DNA from: Heligmosomoides polygyrus polygyrus
Taxonomy: Eukaryota; Nematoda; Chromadorea; Rhabditida; Heligmosomidae
DNA length: 64,000 nucleotides
Assembly (NCBI GenBank): GCA_947396885.1
Contig: OX377206.1
Span: forward strand, 90,083,960 to 90,147,959
Direction of reading: 5' to 3'
A program made the position numbers and the translations under genes. Below are positions 21,051 through 32,140 of the stretch, piece by piece (position 1 is the first letter of the stretch; each line of letters begins with the position of its first letter). The notes under the pieces were generated by a model, which saw nothing but the letters and a program-made list of their open reading frames with translations, did no database searches and had not been told where the DNA came from.

Positions 21051-24000
21051 TCAATAAAATCTCTTTCGCTGACGTTCTCTTCCTTTCTGGAAGAAAACTA
21101 TTCCAAATCCTACAGCTCCGCCTACAGCTGCGATCGCAAAGATGACGAGCACAATGGTGCCAAACCATCCCAATTTTGAAGGCGCCGGATCGTCAACATG
21201 GTCACGAGGAGCAGCTTTGAACATTGCTTGAGGAACAACGTCCTTGCGATTTCCCTGAACGGTTTGCCTGTTATTCGTGATTGAGGTTAGGCAGCACTCC
21301 TGAACGGCAATCGCAATACTGAACAGGCACCCTTCTCAGTTTGCTTTTTAATTAATGATTTTTTATTCACACTTATGGTCAGCATTTCGTAGTGTGGTTA
21401 GCTATCCTGGTGGCTGACACTTAGCGGATAGAATGACAAGACATTCAAACTTGAGCGAGTGTGGAATTGCGAATTTTCCCTGAACAACTTGAATTTTATT
21501 AGGCCCTACAGTTTCGATTACCCCAAATGAACGGATTCTACAACGTAACTCACAAATAAGAAATCCCTTGAGGCATCACATGTGGGAATTCTTCGCCCTG
21601 ATTTTTTTGTATAAGAAATACGGTACTGCGAACTTTGAGCGGTGAATGTCGGGAAAGGAACCAAAAAAACCGGCCTGCACCTACTTTATAACGGTCCTCT
21701 TAACCCAGCTCAAATCGTAAACCCTAAGGAAATATCACATTAAACTGCAGCATATCTATAATGACGACTCTGCCAAACACAAAGAAACGAGTAATCTCAT
21801 AAAAACTCACCTCTCCATCGCGCTCAACATGAGCGAATTCTTGCTCAAACATTTTAACGCTGATGACGTCATGATTGTCTAAAAAAGGAGTCTATCGTAT
21901 ACTGAAAGACAACGAGCATGTTTGTTACGACTAGATGGAGTTTTGAAGACTTTAAGATTATGTATTCAGCATGATAATTAAAAACCGATCAACCCTAGTC
22001 GGCTGGGGGGGGGGGGTGGAGTTACTCTATTCTGCTTGGTAGAGGACGACGTCAGAATTGAAAACTGGGGAGTTTTTACCAGCTTTTCAGTCGCCATGTA
22101 TGTGTAAGTGTGTGTGTTAGATTCACCTTCCGAACAATCCCTCTCCTTCAACTACAATAGATGCTAGCAAACTTTTACGATGGAAGTTCAGAACTCGCTG
22201 GTTCGAAGTGCTGCTCATAACGAAGAATATTTAGAAAATACGGCACCTGGCATGCACATACCCTACTAGCTCCTCTATAATTCCTCATAATAAAATCACT
22301 CAAAGAACCGCCCCAGAGTTAAAACTAGCACAAAGGAAAGCTGACGCAGATTACCAAAACCATGATTAAATCACCAGTTTACAAATCGCCATCAAATAAG
22401 TAGAACGACCAAGTAAGCAGGTAAGAAAAAATCAGAAAGCATACCTGATAAATCACCAGTAGCCGCACTTATTCCGAAGTAGTAACCGGTTGGAAGCTGC
22501 ACGTTATTTACGCTGAAGCAGAGCTTCCACTCATACTTTCCAGAAATATCCGTGAAGATCTGCAACCAGATAAATATCAACGATCTGGACAAAAGTGTTG
22601 TTGATTCTTATAAAATGCTTGATTTGAGTCTTCACTTTCATGGATTCCTAGTTTCCAATCTGCTTAACACACCCGTCAATATTAAATACTTACTATAGTT
22701 TCACGCATCACCAATTGCTTCACTTATTGCAACAATAAATACTAGGCTGTCCGAGGTGATCGAAACTTTAGGAATACATCAAATTATTCTACTTAACAAT
22801 CACGCTACATAGAAGTAGCATATGAGCGCATTAAGCACAATCATCAACAGATAGAGCAGTCAGTGGCTATACATCAGACCTGCACGCTCCCAAAGAAAAA
22901 ATCTAAGACTCGATTCGTTGTCGTCAGGTGAGCCCTTCCCTATGGGATTTACACGATAATCAATTCATTCCTTGCCAAAACTCTCATGCAAAGCTTTCCA
23001 CCGGTAAGACACAAACTGTTCGACACTCACTAAACTAACCAATGAAAGTCAGAAAAAAACTACTCACCGATATGGTGTCTCCCACATATCGTATGAGCAC
23101 TTGTGTTTCGTGATCTTTGTTTCGAAACTTAGCCTCGCATCCTAGAAGCGATAGAGGAACATAAAAGCCAATATTAATAAGTAAAAAACTCAAAGCAAAT
23201 GTGAAAATTTTCCTCACCTGTATGTTCACCACCTAATTGAGTATGGGTACCATCTTTGTCGTGGTCGTAGTGTAGAGATCCATCAGACACCATTGCCGAT
23301 ATATATGGATGCGCATGCTTAAATAGAACAAAGCGGATTTCTTGTAACAAAACAAAAAATACCTGCTGAAAGAAAGTCACTTAACAACTGATCCCAGGTA
23401 GCTGGTTAAGCTACACACAATAAATTACGAGTTCTTTACTAAATGTCACTCAGAATGATACCAGCTTTTGAAGAACGTTAACTGAAACACACCGTATGGG
23501 GTCCGTTGTGGTTACTGTACGTATCCATGAAAACACCTAGACCACGAAAATAGTCTTTCCCTCCGAACACCGGTCCCATCTGGTTTGGCTCCGACACATA
23601 CCAGATAGCCAGTCCATCACCAAACAAATCACCTAAATTTAATGAATAGCAGTAGAATAAACTTGTTCAGTGTGGGAAAATAGGGTAGTAAAAGAGTTCA
23701 AAAGTGTGAACGTTACCTGTGGTGCCAGTAACCTTGAACGACACCTGCAACTCCCAGTCGCGAGACCAAACTGGCTGAAACAGTAAATTACGTGTTTATC
23801 ATCAAGATTTCACGAAAAAAAAAGGCATCAGCCTTTCGCAATTCTGAAATGGGCGGCACGCATGAACGGCCTTACTGATCGGACTAAATTCGCAGGAAAA
23901 CCCATACAAGGAATATATAAAATACTAACCTTCTGGAAATTTATTAACCTCATTACGTTATGATATTCTGAATGATAAGGTTACGATGAGGATAATATAC

Positions 24001-25448
24001 CAGTGATAAAGTCAGTACCGATCTTCATTGATTCTAACACTTTTTCTTGCCCGCTGATTCACCTTTAACACAGCATGTTTCCCGTACACATGCTAAGCTA
24101 CAAATGAGCACAGATATGCAGCTCCCATGAAGCGTAGAATAAGTTGAGTGTGCTATACAATTGTGCGCCCCGTTGATAACAGCGTGGACCCGAATCAATA
24201 ACCGGTCTTCGATTTTTAGCTTCCTTTCAGGATTTATCCTAATCGGGAGGGAGGAGCATAGAGCTTCATTTCAGATGGAGAGTCTCGGGCGCAAATAGGA
24301 TCGGGGGAGGTCACCATGTAGGAAAGCCCTTCAAAGCGGCTTTGCTTTGTGAGACCGGATTGGTTTTTTTTGCATCACTGGTGTGTTCTACCCCTACAGT
24401 GAACCGAGGTAGACCATTTCTGATGTAACTGGACGTACACATGCCTTCTGAAAAAGGCGTACAACCACTGAATAGGTGGGGTAACCCCCCCCCCCTCGGA
24501 CCCTATTTGCACCCAGTCTTGTTTATTTTCTCAGCCCCCCACCCCCTTTCTGCAAGTACAAGTACTCCCCCTCCAACTAGAATAGATCCCACCATTTTGA
24601 TAGGCAACAAATAAGGGCACTGTCAGTACGCAAAACCTTGCGATGACTCGAAAAAAAATGCGGTTTCTTAGAAGAAAAAACTAGAAGAACGGCACTCTTG
24701 TTTGGCCTAACTGATGTAGATGTTTCAAAATTGTAATGTACAATAATGTCTAGAAATAGGGGTAGCTCAGAACAAATATCTCACGGTGTGCCCAAAACGA
24801 ATACTAGATCATGTAGTTCTACACGCAGAGCTGGTTCCAGCTCCATCTCGCTGAATTCCTGCGTCCTTGGCGGTCGGCGCATTAACGGCTGTTCACTCAC
24901 ATGGCTAGGAACAGGCCTTTGCATTTCTAGACTTCAAGTGTTTACAATTCCGTGTCCTTGTACTGGTAACAATTTCTTACTATATTATTATTGTACTGCA
25001 CTTTATATCCCATATACCTCATGCATCGTACAGAAATAAATAAATAAATAACTTGAAGTGACAAAAACCTCTACAAACCTGCATATTCCAGATAGCTCCT
25101 CGCTGGCTTTGGGTATCAGAAGTTAGCCGAATCTGATCGGTCGTCACCATCGAGTTGCCTTGTATGTTCCAAAACGGGATTTCCATCCCAGAACCTGTGC
25201 TCAATTACAAAAGATGTGCAACGAACATCTCCAAATGTACAACACACTACTGCTGACACGTCCCTATGGTGAACAAAAATCATACCTTGGTATGGTCGAA
25301 TAAGGGAGTGTTCTCGCTTGTAATAACCACGAAACTCGTGCACAGACGTGCCTTCTATGCTCTGTGCTAAGACTTCGGCAGCAGTAGGAGAGCCAGATGG
25401 AGGCTCTGCCATCACAGCTCCAAGAAGCAGCAACGAAAACCTCCACAT
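21051..25448 (-). CDS. VIP36/LMAN2-type L-type lectin (cargo receptor), 9 exons
   Basis: Exons (minus strand): 25448-25286, 25194-25079, 23774-23717, 23632-23493, 23317-23218, 23141-23068, 22559-22445, 21878-21811, 21299-21051; 1083 nt, 360 aa (human VIP36 is 356). Residues 1-14 (MWRFSLLLLGAVMA) are a signal peptide. Residues about 38-275 form the luminal L-type lectin fold opening with YYKREHSLIRPYQ. Ligand residues match VIP36: Asp149 and Asn153 (FMDTYSN), His178 (YDHDKDG) and the Gly252-Asp253-Leu254 loop. Cys194/Cys231 match the family disulphide. One membrane helix (about 322-348) precedes a basic tail ending KRFY, an ER-exit type signal as in VIP36. By family it binds high-mannose glycoproteins in the ER-Golgi pathway. 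Likely orthologue of the nematode VIP36-like lectin (ile-2 type). Confidence 0.95.
22005..22016. repeat. 12-G run in lectin intron 7
   Basis: AACCCTAGTCGGCT precedes twelve G residues, matching the context of the poly(G)-TIR element family (CTAGTCGG plus a G run). Probably one terminus of an old or solo copy inside the intron between exons 7 and 8. Confidence 0.6.
24287..24514. mobile_element. poly(G)-TIR MITE, copy in lectin intron 2
   Basis: A 228-bp element. Left end GGGCGCAAATAGGATCGGGG and right end (reverse complement) GGGTGCAAATAGGGTCCGAG followed by an 11-C run (24485-24495 on plus) form inverted repeats. Flanks AGTCTC (24281-24286) and AGTCTT (24515-24520) look like a 6-bp target duplication with one change. 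No coding sequence. Same architecture as 30928-31311. Confidence 0.72.
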
Positions 25449-25470
25449 GGCGTAACTGAAAGAGGTCAGG
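25449..25470 (-). promoter_or_regulatory. probable trans-splice acceptor of the lectin gene
   Basis: On the minus strand GACCTCTTTCAG lies just before TTACGCC and the start ATG, leaving a 7-nt untranslated stretch. A strong acceptor this close to the start codon, with no upstream exon seen, is typical of spliced-leader trans-splicing in nematodes. An upstream in-frame ATG (25493) would lie before the acceptor and be removed. Confidence 0.7.
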
Positions 25471-25573
25471 ATAGTAAGGCTCACATAGCGCAAAGATTAT
25501 CACGCAGATACGACCAGGTAGAAAGTTGGAATTCTCTATACTAGAAACAGGTGCAATACGGGTTGGAGAATGC

Positions 25574-25680
25574 CCAACGGATAAAAGAAGGCGTTGCTGA
25601 ATCCTTTTTGGGATGCGCCACGCATTCTACGTCTACGCGATGTGGAGGTGACTTGAATACGCATTTGGTCATACACAGCA
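25574..25680 (-). repeat. tRNA-derived SINE, copy 7, 3' fragment
   Basis: Only the 3' part is present: GGATGCGCCACGCATTCTAC followed by GATGTGGAGGTGACTTGAAT and CGCATTTGGTCATAC; the tRNA-like head is missing. Confidence 0.7.
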
Positions 25681-25844
25681 TATTTCTTTGAACGACGGGA
25701 AGCTTCTGTGTTTTCTAGAAATTGAAGCTAACTCAAGGGAAAATATCTAGCTCTCATTACAATCGGAAAACTTGTAACTCCATAATAATAATTAAGATTC
25801 TTATAATTATAATAATTTAAGGATTATGGTTTCGTTGTATTAAG

Positions 25845-26130
25845 GATACGGATAAAGGACGGCTTTATTCAATCCTCTTTGGGATGCGCCACGCATTCTA
25901 CTACTACAGGATGTCGTGGGGGCGAGTTGAATACGCATTTGGCCATACAATGACTTGTGGTGCCAGCCGATGTACAAGTCAGCGCTTTATCCATCCCAGA
26001 CAAGTATGGTACCAATTCGCCGAGCCCGGAGGGATGGAAGGCTTGGTTAGCCTGGGCGGGAAATACCTGGTATCGGGCGCACGCGACAAGCCGGCACCTC
26101 CTCCGACTGCGCTATACGCGCCGAAGTTTC
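25845..26130 (-). repeat. tRNA-derived SINE, copy 8
   Basis: Near full-length minus-strand copy with a GGATACGGATAAAGGACGGC tail junction. The B-box region is shortened: it reads GGCGGGAAATACCTGG, lacking the GGTTCGGAT block, so pol III competence is doubtful. Confidence 0.82.
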
Positions 26131-26540
26131 GAAAGAAATTTTAAGAACACGTGTGCATACTTAGTAGTTAAGAGAACAACAACGTATTCATTGAAGCATC
26201 GGGGTGCAAGTCGTAGTGAGCTTATGTCATTTAGTGTTTCACAAGTTCACAAAACATATCAAAATTGGGCAGAGAGCGGCTGTGGGGAGTGGTCACATCG
26301 TACTAAGTGGTTATCCGCCTTGGAAAGAAGGCACATGAATACCCAATTACATCAGAATTGGCCTAGCTCACTTCTCTAGTGGGGCGGAACACACTAGCGT
26401 TGCGAAAAGAAAATTCCGGTTCGTACAGCACAAACCGTTGTGTGAAGCTGTGAAGCCGCCCTACGTGGTGACCCCTCCTCCCCCCCCGCTTCGACCCTAT
26501 TTGCGCCCAAGATTGCCCCAGGCCTTGTTTTGCTCTACCG
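26131..26540. other. no gene; end of a poly(C) element
   Basis: At 26471-26505 an 8-C run followed by TTCGACCCTATTTGCGCCC matches the right terminus of the poly(G)-TIR family (reverse complement of GGGCGCAAATAGGGTCGAA). No matching left terminus was found, so it is a solo or truncated end. Confidence 0.5.
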
Positions 26541-26766
26541 TGGGCGCAACACGTGGACGGGGTGGGGGGGGGGGGGGGAGCAGTCCTTGGCTTCGACCGC
26601 CTTGAGCATAGCAGTGGGGTTTGGTGACGTGGAATTCCCCCCATTGTACGCGTACGTACGTGTAATGCAAGTTGCACCGAGAGGAGCCTAGGCCAAACGG
26701 GTAAAAACCCGTAACTTTTTCGAGTACTGATGGACTGCCCCCCCCCCCCCGTCCACTAGTTGCACC
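26541..26766. mobile_element. poly(G)-TIR MITE, diverged copy
   Basis: About 226 bp. Left end GGGCGCAACACGTGGACGGG followed by a G run at 26564-26578 (about 15 G) then AGCAGTCC. Right end, on the reverse complement, GGTGCAACTAGTGGACGGGG with a 13-nt run then GCAGTCCAT. The ends are complementary, but no clear target duplication is visible. Confidence 0.62.
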
Positions 26767-27578
26767 GAAACCAGTTTTGGCCACCTATTCGACGGACTGT
26801 CAGGACTGTAAAACATGAGGCCAACTTGCTAGTACTTCATGTTGCATTTTTTAAAATTCTATTTTTTCATTTCTACAATTCAAGTGAGAATATCCGGTGG
26901 TCCCCCTCCGACCCCCGGTCGCGTCGCACGCAGCGAGGCAGAACACGGTAGATGTCACCAGGTGGTGCGTTCCGTGGACAGTAAACCGTGACTCGCCTTC
27001 GTGTCGCTGGCGACAGAGCGCGCCAGCTGTTAAAAGACTTGTTCCCTGCATTACAAGTAGTTATACTCTCTTCTTTACTATTTCACGTATTCGTCTCTTC
27101 CCTTCTTGCGTGACACCCGTAATACGTAATTTTGATGGTTTACGATGGATATTAAACGTATCCATGACCAGGAATGGCTAAAAAATAAACGCCCTCCACC
27201 CACTCTTTCAATCCGTATTGTCCAGAATACCTCCACGATTTCTGAAGAAAAGATATCAGGAGACCTCCGCTATAAGAACACTCTAACGTAGTGAGCAAAA
27301 GAACAGCGGAGTCTTACTTCCTACATGAGAGGAGAGAGCGCCCAGCCAGCTGAAGCACGTGTGACAAAACATCCGCGGGCACCCAGCGACCAGCTGTGGA
27401 AGGAATGTTGAGGCAAGACTTTTTTTGGCCGAAATGACGTCACGTAGCCGAGCTTGCCCGTCGTGATGAGTGCAATATTTCTAGCGTCTACTTCTGCAGG
27501 CAACCGTCAAGGACCGCTGAGATCTCTTTTATTATGTTGTTCAGCCAAGCATCTTTCCGGGTGGGGGTTAGAGCATTC
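26767..27578. other. no recognised feature
   Basis: Contains moderately GC-rich sequence with several overlapping short ORFs (26851-27181), none protein-like. No repeat match inside the window was found. Confidence 0.4.
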
Positions 27579-28039
27579 ACCAGGAAACTATCCCAACGGT
27601 CGGTCGGAACGGCCCAAGTGTTGTATATGAGCAGAATTGCCTCTCTCTGGAAAACAACGAAATGCAAATATCTCGACCCCAATACAACTCTGCATAGAGT
27701 TAGGGACGACGGAAGTCGGGCCGTTGGCGGCGTTGGCCCTCTACCTGCACGCGAAGGGCGAGCTCAAGTTGGCTGGAAACAGCGATCATGGGGATTACAC
27801 CGCCCCTCTACCCACTGCGCCACCACCGCTCGCTCGTCATCGGTCTTTCCAGCCAACTTGAGCCCACCTGGAGGCAGAAGGTTAACGCTACCAACGGTGC
27901 AGCTTCCGTCGTTCCTAACTCTGCGCAGAGTTGTATTGGAGTCGAGATATTTGCATTTTGTTGTTTCCCAGAGAGATGCGATTCTGCCCATATACAACAC
28001 TTGGGCCGTTCCGACCTACCGTTGAGATAGTCTCCTGGT
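27579..28039. repeat. fold-back element, about 200-bp arms
   Basis: Long inverted repeat. ACCAGGAAACTATCCCAACG at left is complementary to the AACGTTGAGATAGTCTCCTGGT-like right end. The arms also pair through CAAGTGTTGTATATGAGCAG, AAATGCAAATATCTCGACCC, ACAACTCTGCATAGAGTTAG and CTCAAGTTGGCTGGAAA. The spacer is roughly 60 bp (27785-27845). Its right end abuts SINE copy 9 and may have disrupted that SINE's head. Arm ORFs are mirror images and are not genes. Confidence 0.82.
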
Positions 28040-28312
28040 CAGACGAGGCGCCGAGTGTCGCGTGCATTCTGATTCTACTTTGTTTCAAGCACCACCAAGG
28101 CCAACCAAACCCTACTTCCCTTTTAGGTCAGTGAATCGGTACAACACTTGTCTGGGAAGGATGAAACGATGACTTACCCATCGCTGGCTACCGCAAGATA
28201 CTCTGTAGGACGAACACGCTTTCAAATGGCCTCCATGATATCCCACAAAGGTAGAACGCGTGGCGCATCCCACGCAGGAATTGGCTAAGACCGTCTTTAT
28301 CCCCATAACTAT
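28040..28312 (+). repeat. tRNA-derived SINE, copy 9, degraded
   Basis: Recognisable by CAGACGAGGCGCCGAGTGTC at the head, GTCTGGGAAGGATGAAACGA in the middle and AGAACGCGTGGCGCATCCCA at the 3' part, with a CGTCTTTATCC tail. The A box is lost at the junction with the fold-back element. Confidence 0.7.
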
Positions 28313-28502
28313 CTTTCTATAGCTGCCCGATAGTGTTTGATAAACTTACAACCGGAAAAAAACCCGTCTGAGTTATTCAACGTAGTTTCGGAGTGAAATT
28401 CAGGGACATCGTTACGGGACCGAGTTCCCTATCCCTCTGCTAATCAGTCGCTGCAGCTAGTGATATTTACTTGCATGCTTCTCCGGCGTAAATAGGGTCG
28501 GT

Positions 28503-28524
28503 GGGGGGGGGGGGGGGGGGGGGG
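28503..28524 (+). repeat. 22-G homopolymer run
   Basis: The longest G run in the window. The preceding CGTAAATAGGGTCGGTG resembles the poly(G)-TIR terminus GCAAATAGGGTCGG, so this is probably a terminus of that family. A possible right partner with a 10-C run lies at 28808-28817 (GCGACCCCCCCCCC), not confirmed. Confidence 0.7.
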
Positions 28525-29939
28525 AGGAAGCTTCTGGTGGGCAGAAAATCCCATAGAGCGTCGTAGCGTCGTTAATGTCCTTCATCCCTGGCTCCAACGT
28601 ATAAAGCCTGTAGTAAGGGCGTTCCGTGGTTAGTAAAAACCATGTTTGAATCGCGCTGCTGTGGGCGTTGCACCCTGGACCATTCGGACGGGTTTTTTTC
28701 CGGTTGTAAGTGGATCGGCGAGTCTGCCCGATGTATTCGTAATCTTTCGCAATGAAGATTCACACGCCATACTCAACATCTACAAGCTATGCGAAATTAG
28801 AACGCGACCCCCCCCCCTTGTATAACGTATTTTTCCCTCTAAATATGACTATACGCTCGCTGTGAGACCACACCCCTCTTCCGCATTTAAAAACTTGATT
28901 GCTGGAAATGATGAAATACCTGCACGTGATTTTAAGCGGGAACACTGATGTACATTCATTAGGCAGCACATTCAAGTCACTAAAAATGCCACACATGCAG
29001 TTAATTATTCAACATGCACCGCATAAAACCTAACAGTGCCCTCAGGCCTGATTTAATTCCATGATCTATCGCTGGAGCGCAGAGAAGACCAAATAGCGTA
29101 ACGATTTACATAGATGGAGACGTGGAGACAAAATGCACAGCTCTGTGGTGTCACGGTGTAATAGGTGAAGTAAAATAACAACTCCACCACTATCGATTGA
29201 AATTCAGTGCGCTCTAATTAGCCAATGACAACCACTTAAGGACATAATGAGGTTGAATCGATGACTACGGAACGACAAACAACGCAGACAGCTAAAACAC
29301 GAATACGAACGATCAACACATTACTAGAACATCGATGACGTCTAATCACAGCTTCATCATGAAGCGGAACTGGCGAAGCACTTCATCTGAATTTCAAACG
29401 TTTCATCGGACGAAGAACGCGATGCACCTGATTATCAGGCAAATCGTCGCGGGGCTGCACGTGCAGGCGAACTGCAACGTGGCTACGGTGGCCGCGGCGG
29501 AATTTATCGCCGCGCTACGCTTGCGTTGGACATGGATTCGAGCGCAGATGACGTACGTCCGTGGAGCCGTCGTTGTGCGTGATCGTCGTGGTCGTGCTGG
29601 TCCCGGTCATTGCTTGGTTTCTGGAAACTGCGTATTTTTGTAGGAAGCTACTGGGCAAGCTTCGCCCCGTATTTTGCCCCTAGATGGCCTTCTGATCTCG
29701 GAGACGTGTTCCGAATGAGGAGGTCGTTCTCTATCCTTCTAATTCACTTATGTGTCTCAATTGAAACTACGTATCACTGTAGATGTTGGTGATTTCGTCC
29801 CCATCTGTGCTAATTTGCTGTTTGTTCGTCTTTAATGCTTCCGATGCTTCTTGAAGCATCCCTGGTCGAATTCAAAGTGGGAGTCTTGGTAGTTATGGCA
29901 GATTTCTTCTTTAATATGCCTGCCTCTTCCCTCTCAACT
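28525..29939. other. no recognised gene
   Basis: Includes a 10-C run (28808-28817) and a GC-rich patch at 29450-29610 with a plus-strand ORF (29335-29643) that has no recognisable domain. Otherwise unremarkable AT-rich sequence. Confidence 0.4.
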
Positions 29940-30165
29940 TAAAGGATAAGAGGATAACCAATCCCTTTTGGAATGCGCCACGCATTCTACTTCTGCGGAG
30001 TGTCGTGGAGGCAATGTGAATGCGTATTTGGCCCTACAATGACGCACTGGCTGGCTGATGGAAAAGTATGTGTTTTGTCGTTCCTAGGTAGATCTGGCAC
30101 CAATTGTCCGGCTCCGGAGGGATGGAAGATGGTTGATCTAGGCGGAAACTGCTGAATCATAAATA
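29940..30165 (-). repeat. tRNA-derived SINE, copy 10, head-truncated
   Basis: Left tail AAAGGATAAGAGGATAACC, then GGAATGCGCCACGCATTCTA and GTGTCGTGGAGGCAATGTGA. It ends after GGATGGAAGATGGTTGATCT, so the A- and B-box head is missing. Confidence 0.75.
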
Positions 30166-30921
30166 GAATCGGGGTGCATGGATTCGACTGTATTGCACCC
30201 ATCCGCTTTCAACTTACTGTTGGAAGGTTTCAGAAGACGTAGCTGTCATAGTTCGAGGACAATATTCGTGCCGTGTTTCAATTTAGCTTTTTTTGCATTT
30301 GTTTCGACGCATCTTCACTAAGAAATTTCCTAGCGCGCTTTTTTCTTTTTTTGTCGCGAAACAAAACGTTGACGTGTAATATGCGGCACAGTCCATTTTT
30401 CTTCCATTATTTAGTTGATTTTAGGACTAAAACGAAGTTGCAGTGGATTAGCTGAACCGATTAACTGTACAGTGTCACCTTTTTCAAGGATTGACCACTA
30501 TTTCTGACCCGGCTTGCGATCAATATTCTGCTTCAAGTAATATATAGCTTCATCTTCTGCAATCGTATTCCGGAGTGGAATCACTCCCAACCGTTTCAGA
30601 ACCTGACAAGCATAAAAACAACTGTGTATGGAAACGGATCGGTAACGTACTGGGGGGCGCACTACTCCTAGACGTAGAAAGTTCCGATATTCAACCCATG
30701 TAGTGTAGAGTGTTTTGCTTTCGAGGCGATGGCTACCCTACTAGGATTGCACTAGAATACTCAACTGGGATCTATCGTAACCGGGAGCCGTAATATCCTA
30801 TTTTGCCTCGTTGGTCGCTCACCTGAATTTGTCCAATAGCTTCATTTACCACTGAAATCGTTCACTTATTTGTATACGACATGACGTTTGTAAATGAGTG
30901 TGTTGGATGTGTGACTATAAA
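30166..30921. other. no recognised feature
   Basis: AT-rich intergenic sequence between a SINE and a poly(G)-TIR element; nothing protein-like or repeated was seen. Confidence 0.45.
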
Positions 30922-30927
30922 GAACGC

Positions 30928-31311
30928 AGGTGCAATCCCAATCGGGGGGGGGGGGCAGTCCATTATGAATTGTTAATGGTAGCTACGCATCAATACATAC
31001 AACATGCAATACAACATATGAGTGCCTTAACTTACCTGTTCTCTTCCCTTGGAAATGTCCGAGCGTTACGCTGAAACATTAAAAAGATTTCATTATGGGA
31101 CTATGCGCGGTGCAGGGGGGGGGGGGGGGGCACTATGCACGGTTGTGATCCAAAACTCTGTTTGCTTTGGAGAGAAATCGCAAACTGCTATGCACTAATT
31201 GATTAAGGCAATGACGTTGCTTTAACGTGTTTTCGTGGTTTTATAGTATTGTAATTGTTCCAGGTTTATTTGAAATGGACTGCCCCCCCCCCCCCGATTG
31301 GGATTGCACCT
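30928..31311. mobile_element. poly(G)-TIR MITE, best copy with 6-bp target duplication
   Basis: A 384-bp element with near-perfect 37-38-bp terminal inverted repeats AGGTGCAATCCCAATC, G run (12 at left, 13 at right as C), then GCAGTCCATT. Both flanks carry GAACGC (30922-30927 and 31312-31317), an exact 6-bp target duplication. An internal 16-G run at 31115-31130, GTGCA-G(n)-CAC, may be a nested terminus of a related copy. No coding capacity, so movement would depend on a transposase in trans. The superfamily cannot be assigned from TIR and TSD alone. Confidence 0.85.
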
Positions 31312-31317
31312 GAACGC

Positions 31318-32114
31318 GTTCATTTGCAATGACATCGTTAGGATACCGCCCCCTCCAACTAGGAATGCACCCTTTGAGCTTCTGGGGTTGTATCAACGGT
31401 ATATTATTACTGGGAGGACTTGACTTAAGAGGTTTACTCATAAATTGTTGATTTTCTTTCCAAATGCAACATACTTTTTAAGCGTGAGTTCTTATGTTAG
31501 TCTTAGTCGAGGATCATTCAAATATTAGTTGAGTTCTAATAACTTCACCGTCATTGTCATCTAAACTTACTTGCCTATTATCTACTTCATTTTTCTTTTC
31601 AATGAACTAGGTGTGTTCAAGGAAGAGAAATAAAAAATAGCGACGGTCCACGTGTTCGCATGTAGTGTTCCTTGGTTTTATTTGTCAAGCCTTTCCGTTT
31701 TTCGCTCCCTTAGAAGTAGAAGCCCTATAGCAGGTTAGAGTTCAACCTTTCCTGATACCGTGTTTCAATTAGCACAACATTCTGAACTTTCCTTTCAGTG
31801 CTGCTTCATGATTTCACGGTACCGTTGCCTTCAAAGTAGTTAATATCCGCTAGGAAGGTTTCCAAACTTGCAAAGCTATGGAAGTACGTCTTTCAGGCGG
31901 CGAAATATTCTGACGTAAACAATAGCTGTTTGACATTTTAGTATTTTCTGTCTTTTGATTTTTACTCTGCATGATTGACCGGGTGCAAATAAATAAACAG
32001 AAATGAACATTTTCAATGAATTCTGTGAGGTTGGACTGATCCACTCTTTCTGTTTTCTTCGGATTCCGCTGGCGTCGTCGATATACGTTACGCCTTACTT
32101 GTTAGTTAGGTGCT
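31318..32114. other. upstream region of the TRAP-beta gene
   Basis: Contains CCCCCTCCAACTAGGAATGCACC at 31351-31373, which is an eroded poly(G)-family terminus. The remainder has no recognisable feature and presumably holds the TRAP-beta promoter. Confidence 0.4.
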
Positions 32115-32140
32115 GTTAATTTTTGCTGTTGCAGGTAACC
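32115..32140 (+). promoter_or_regulatory. probable trans-splice acceptor of TRAP-beta
   Basis: TTTTTGCTGTTGCAG ends at 32134, leaving GTAACC before the start ATG at 32141. A strong acceptor 6 nt from the start with no upstream exon suggests spliced-leader addition. Confidence 0.68.

Noticed and set aside
24746..25039. CR1 3' end suggested by an AAATAAATAAATAAATAA tail at 25033-25051.
   Set aside because: The tail is suggestive, but the upstream sequence has no recognisable reverse transcriptase residues.
27534..28025. 163-codon ORF as a gene.
   Set aside because: It lies in the arms of a fold-back element, and mirror-image frames occur on the other strand.
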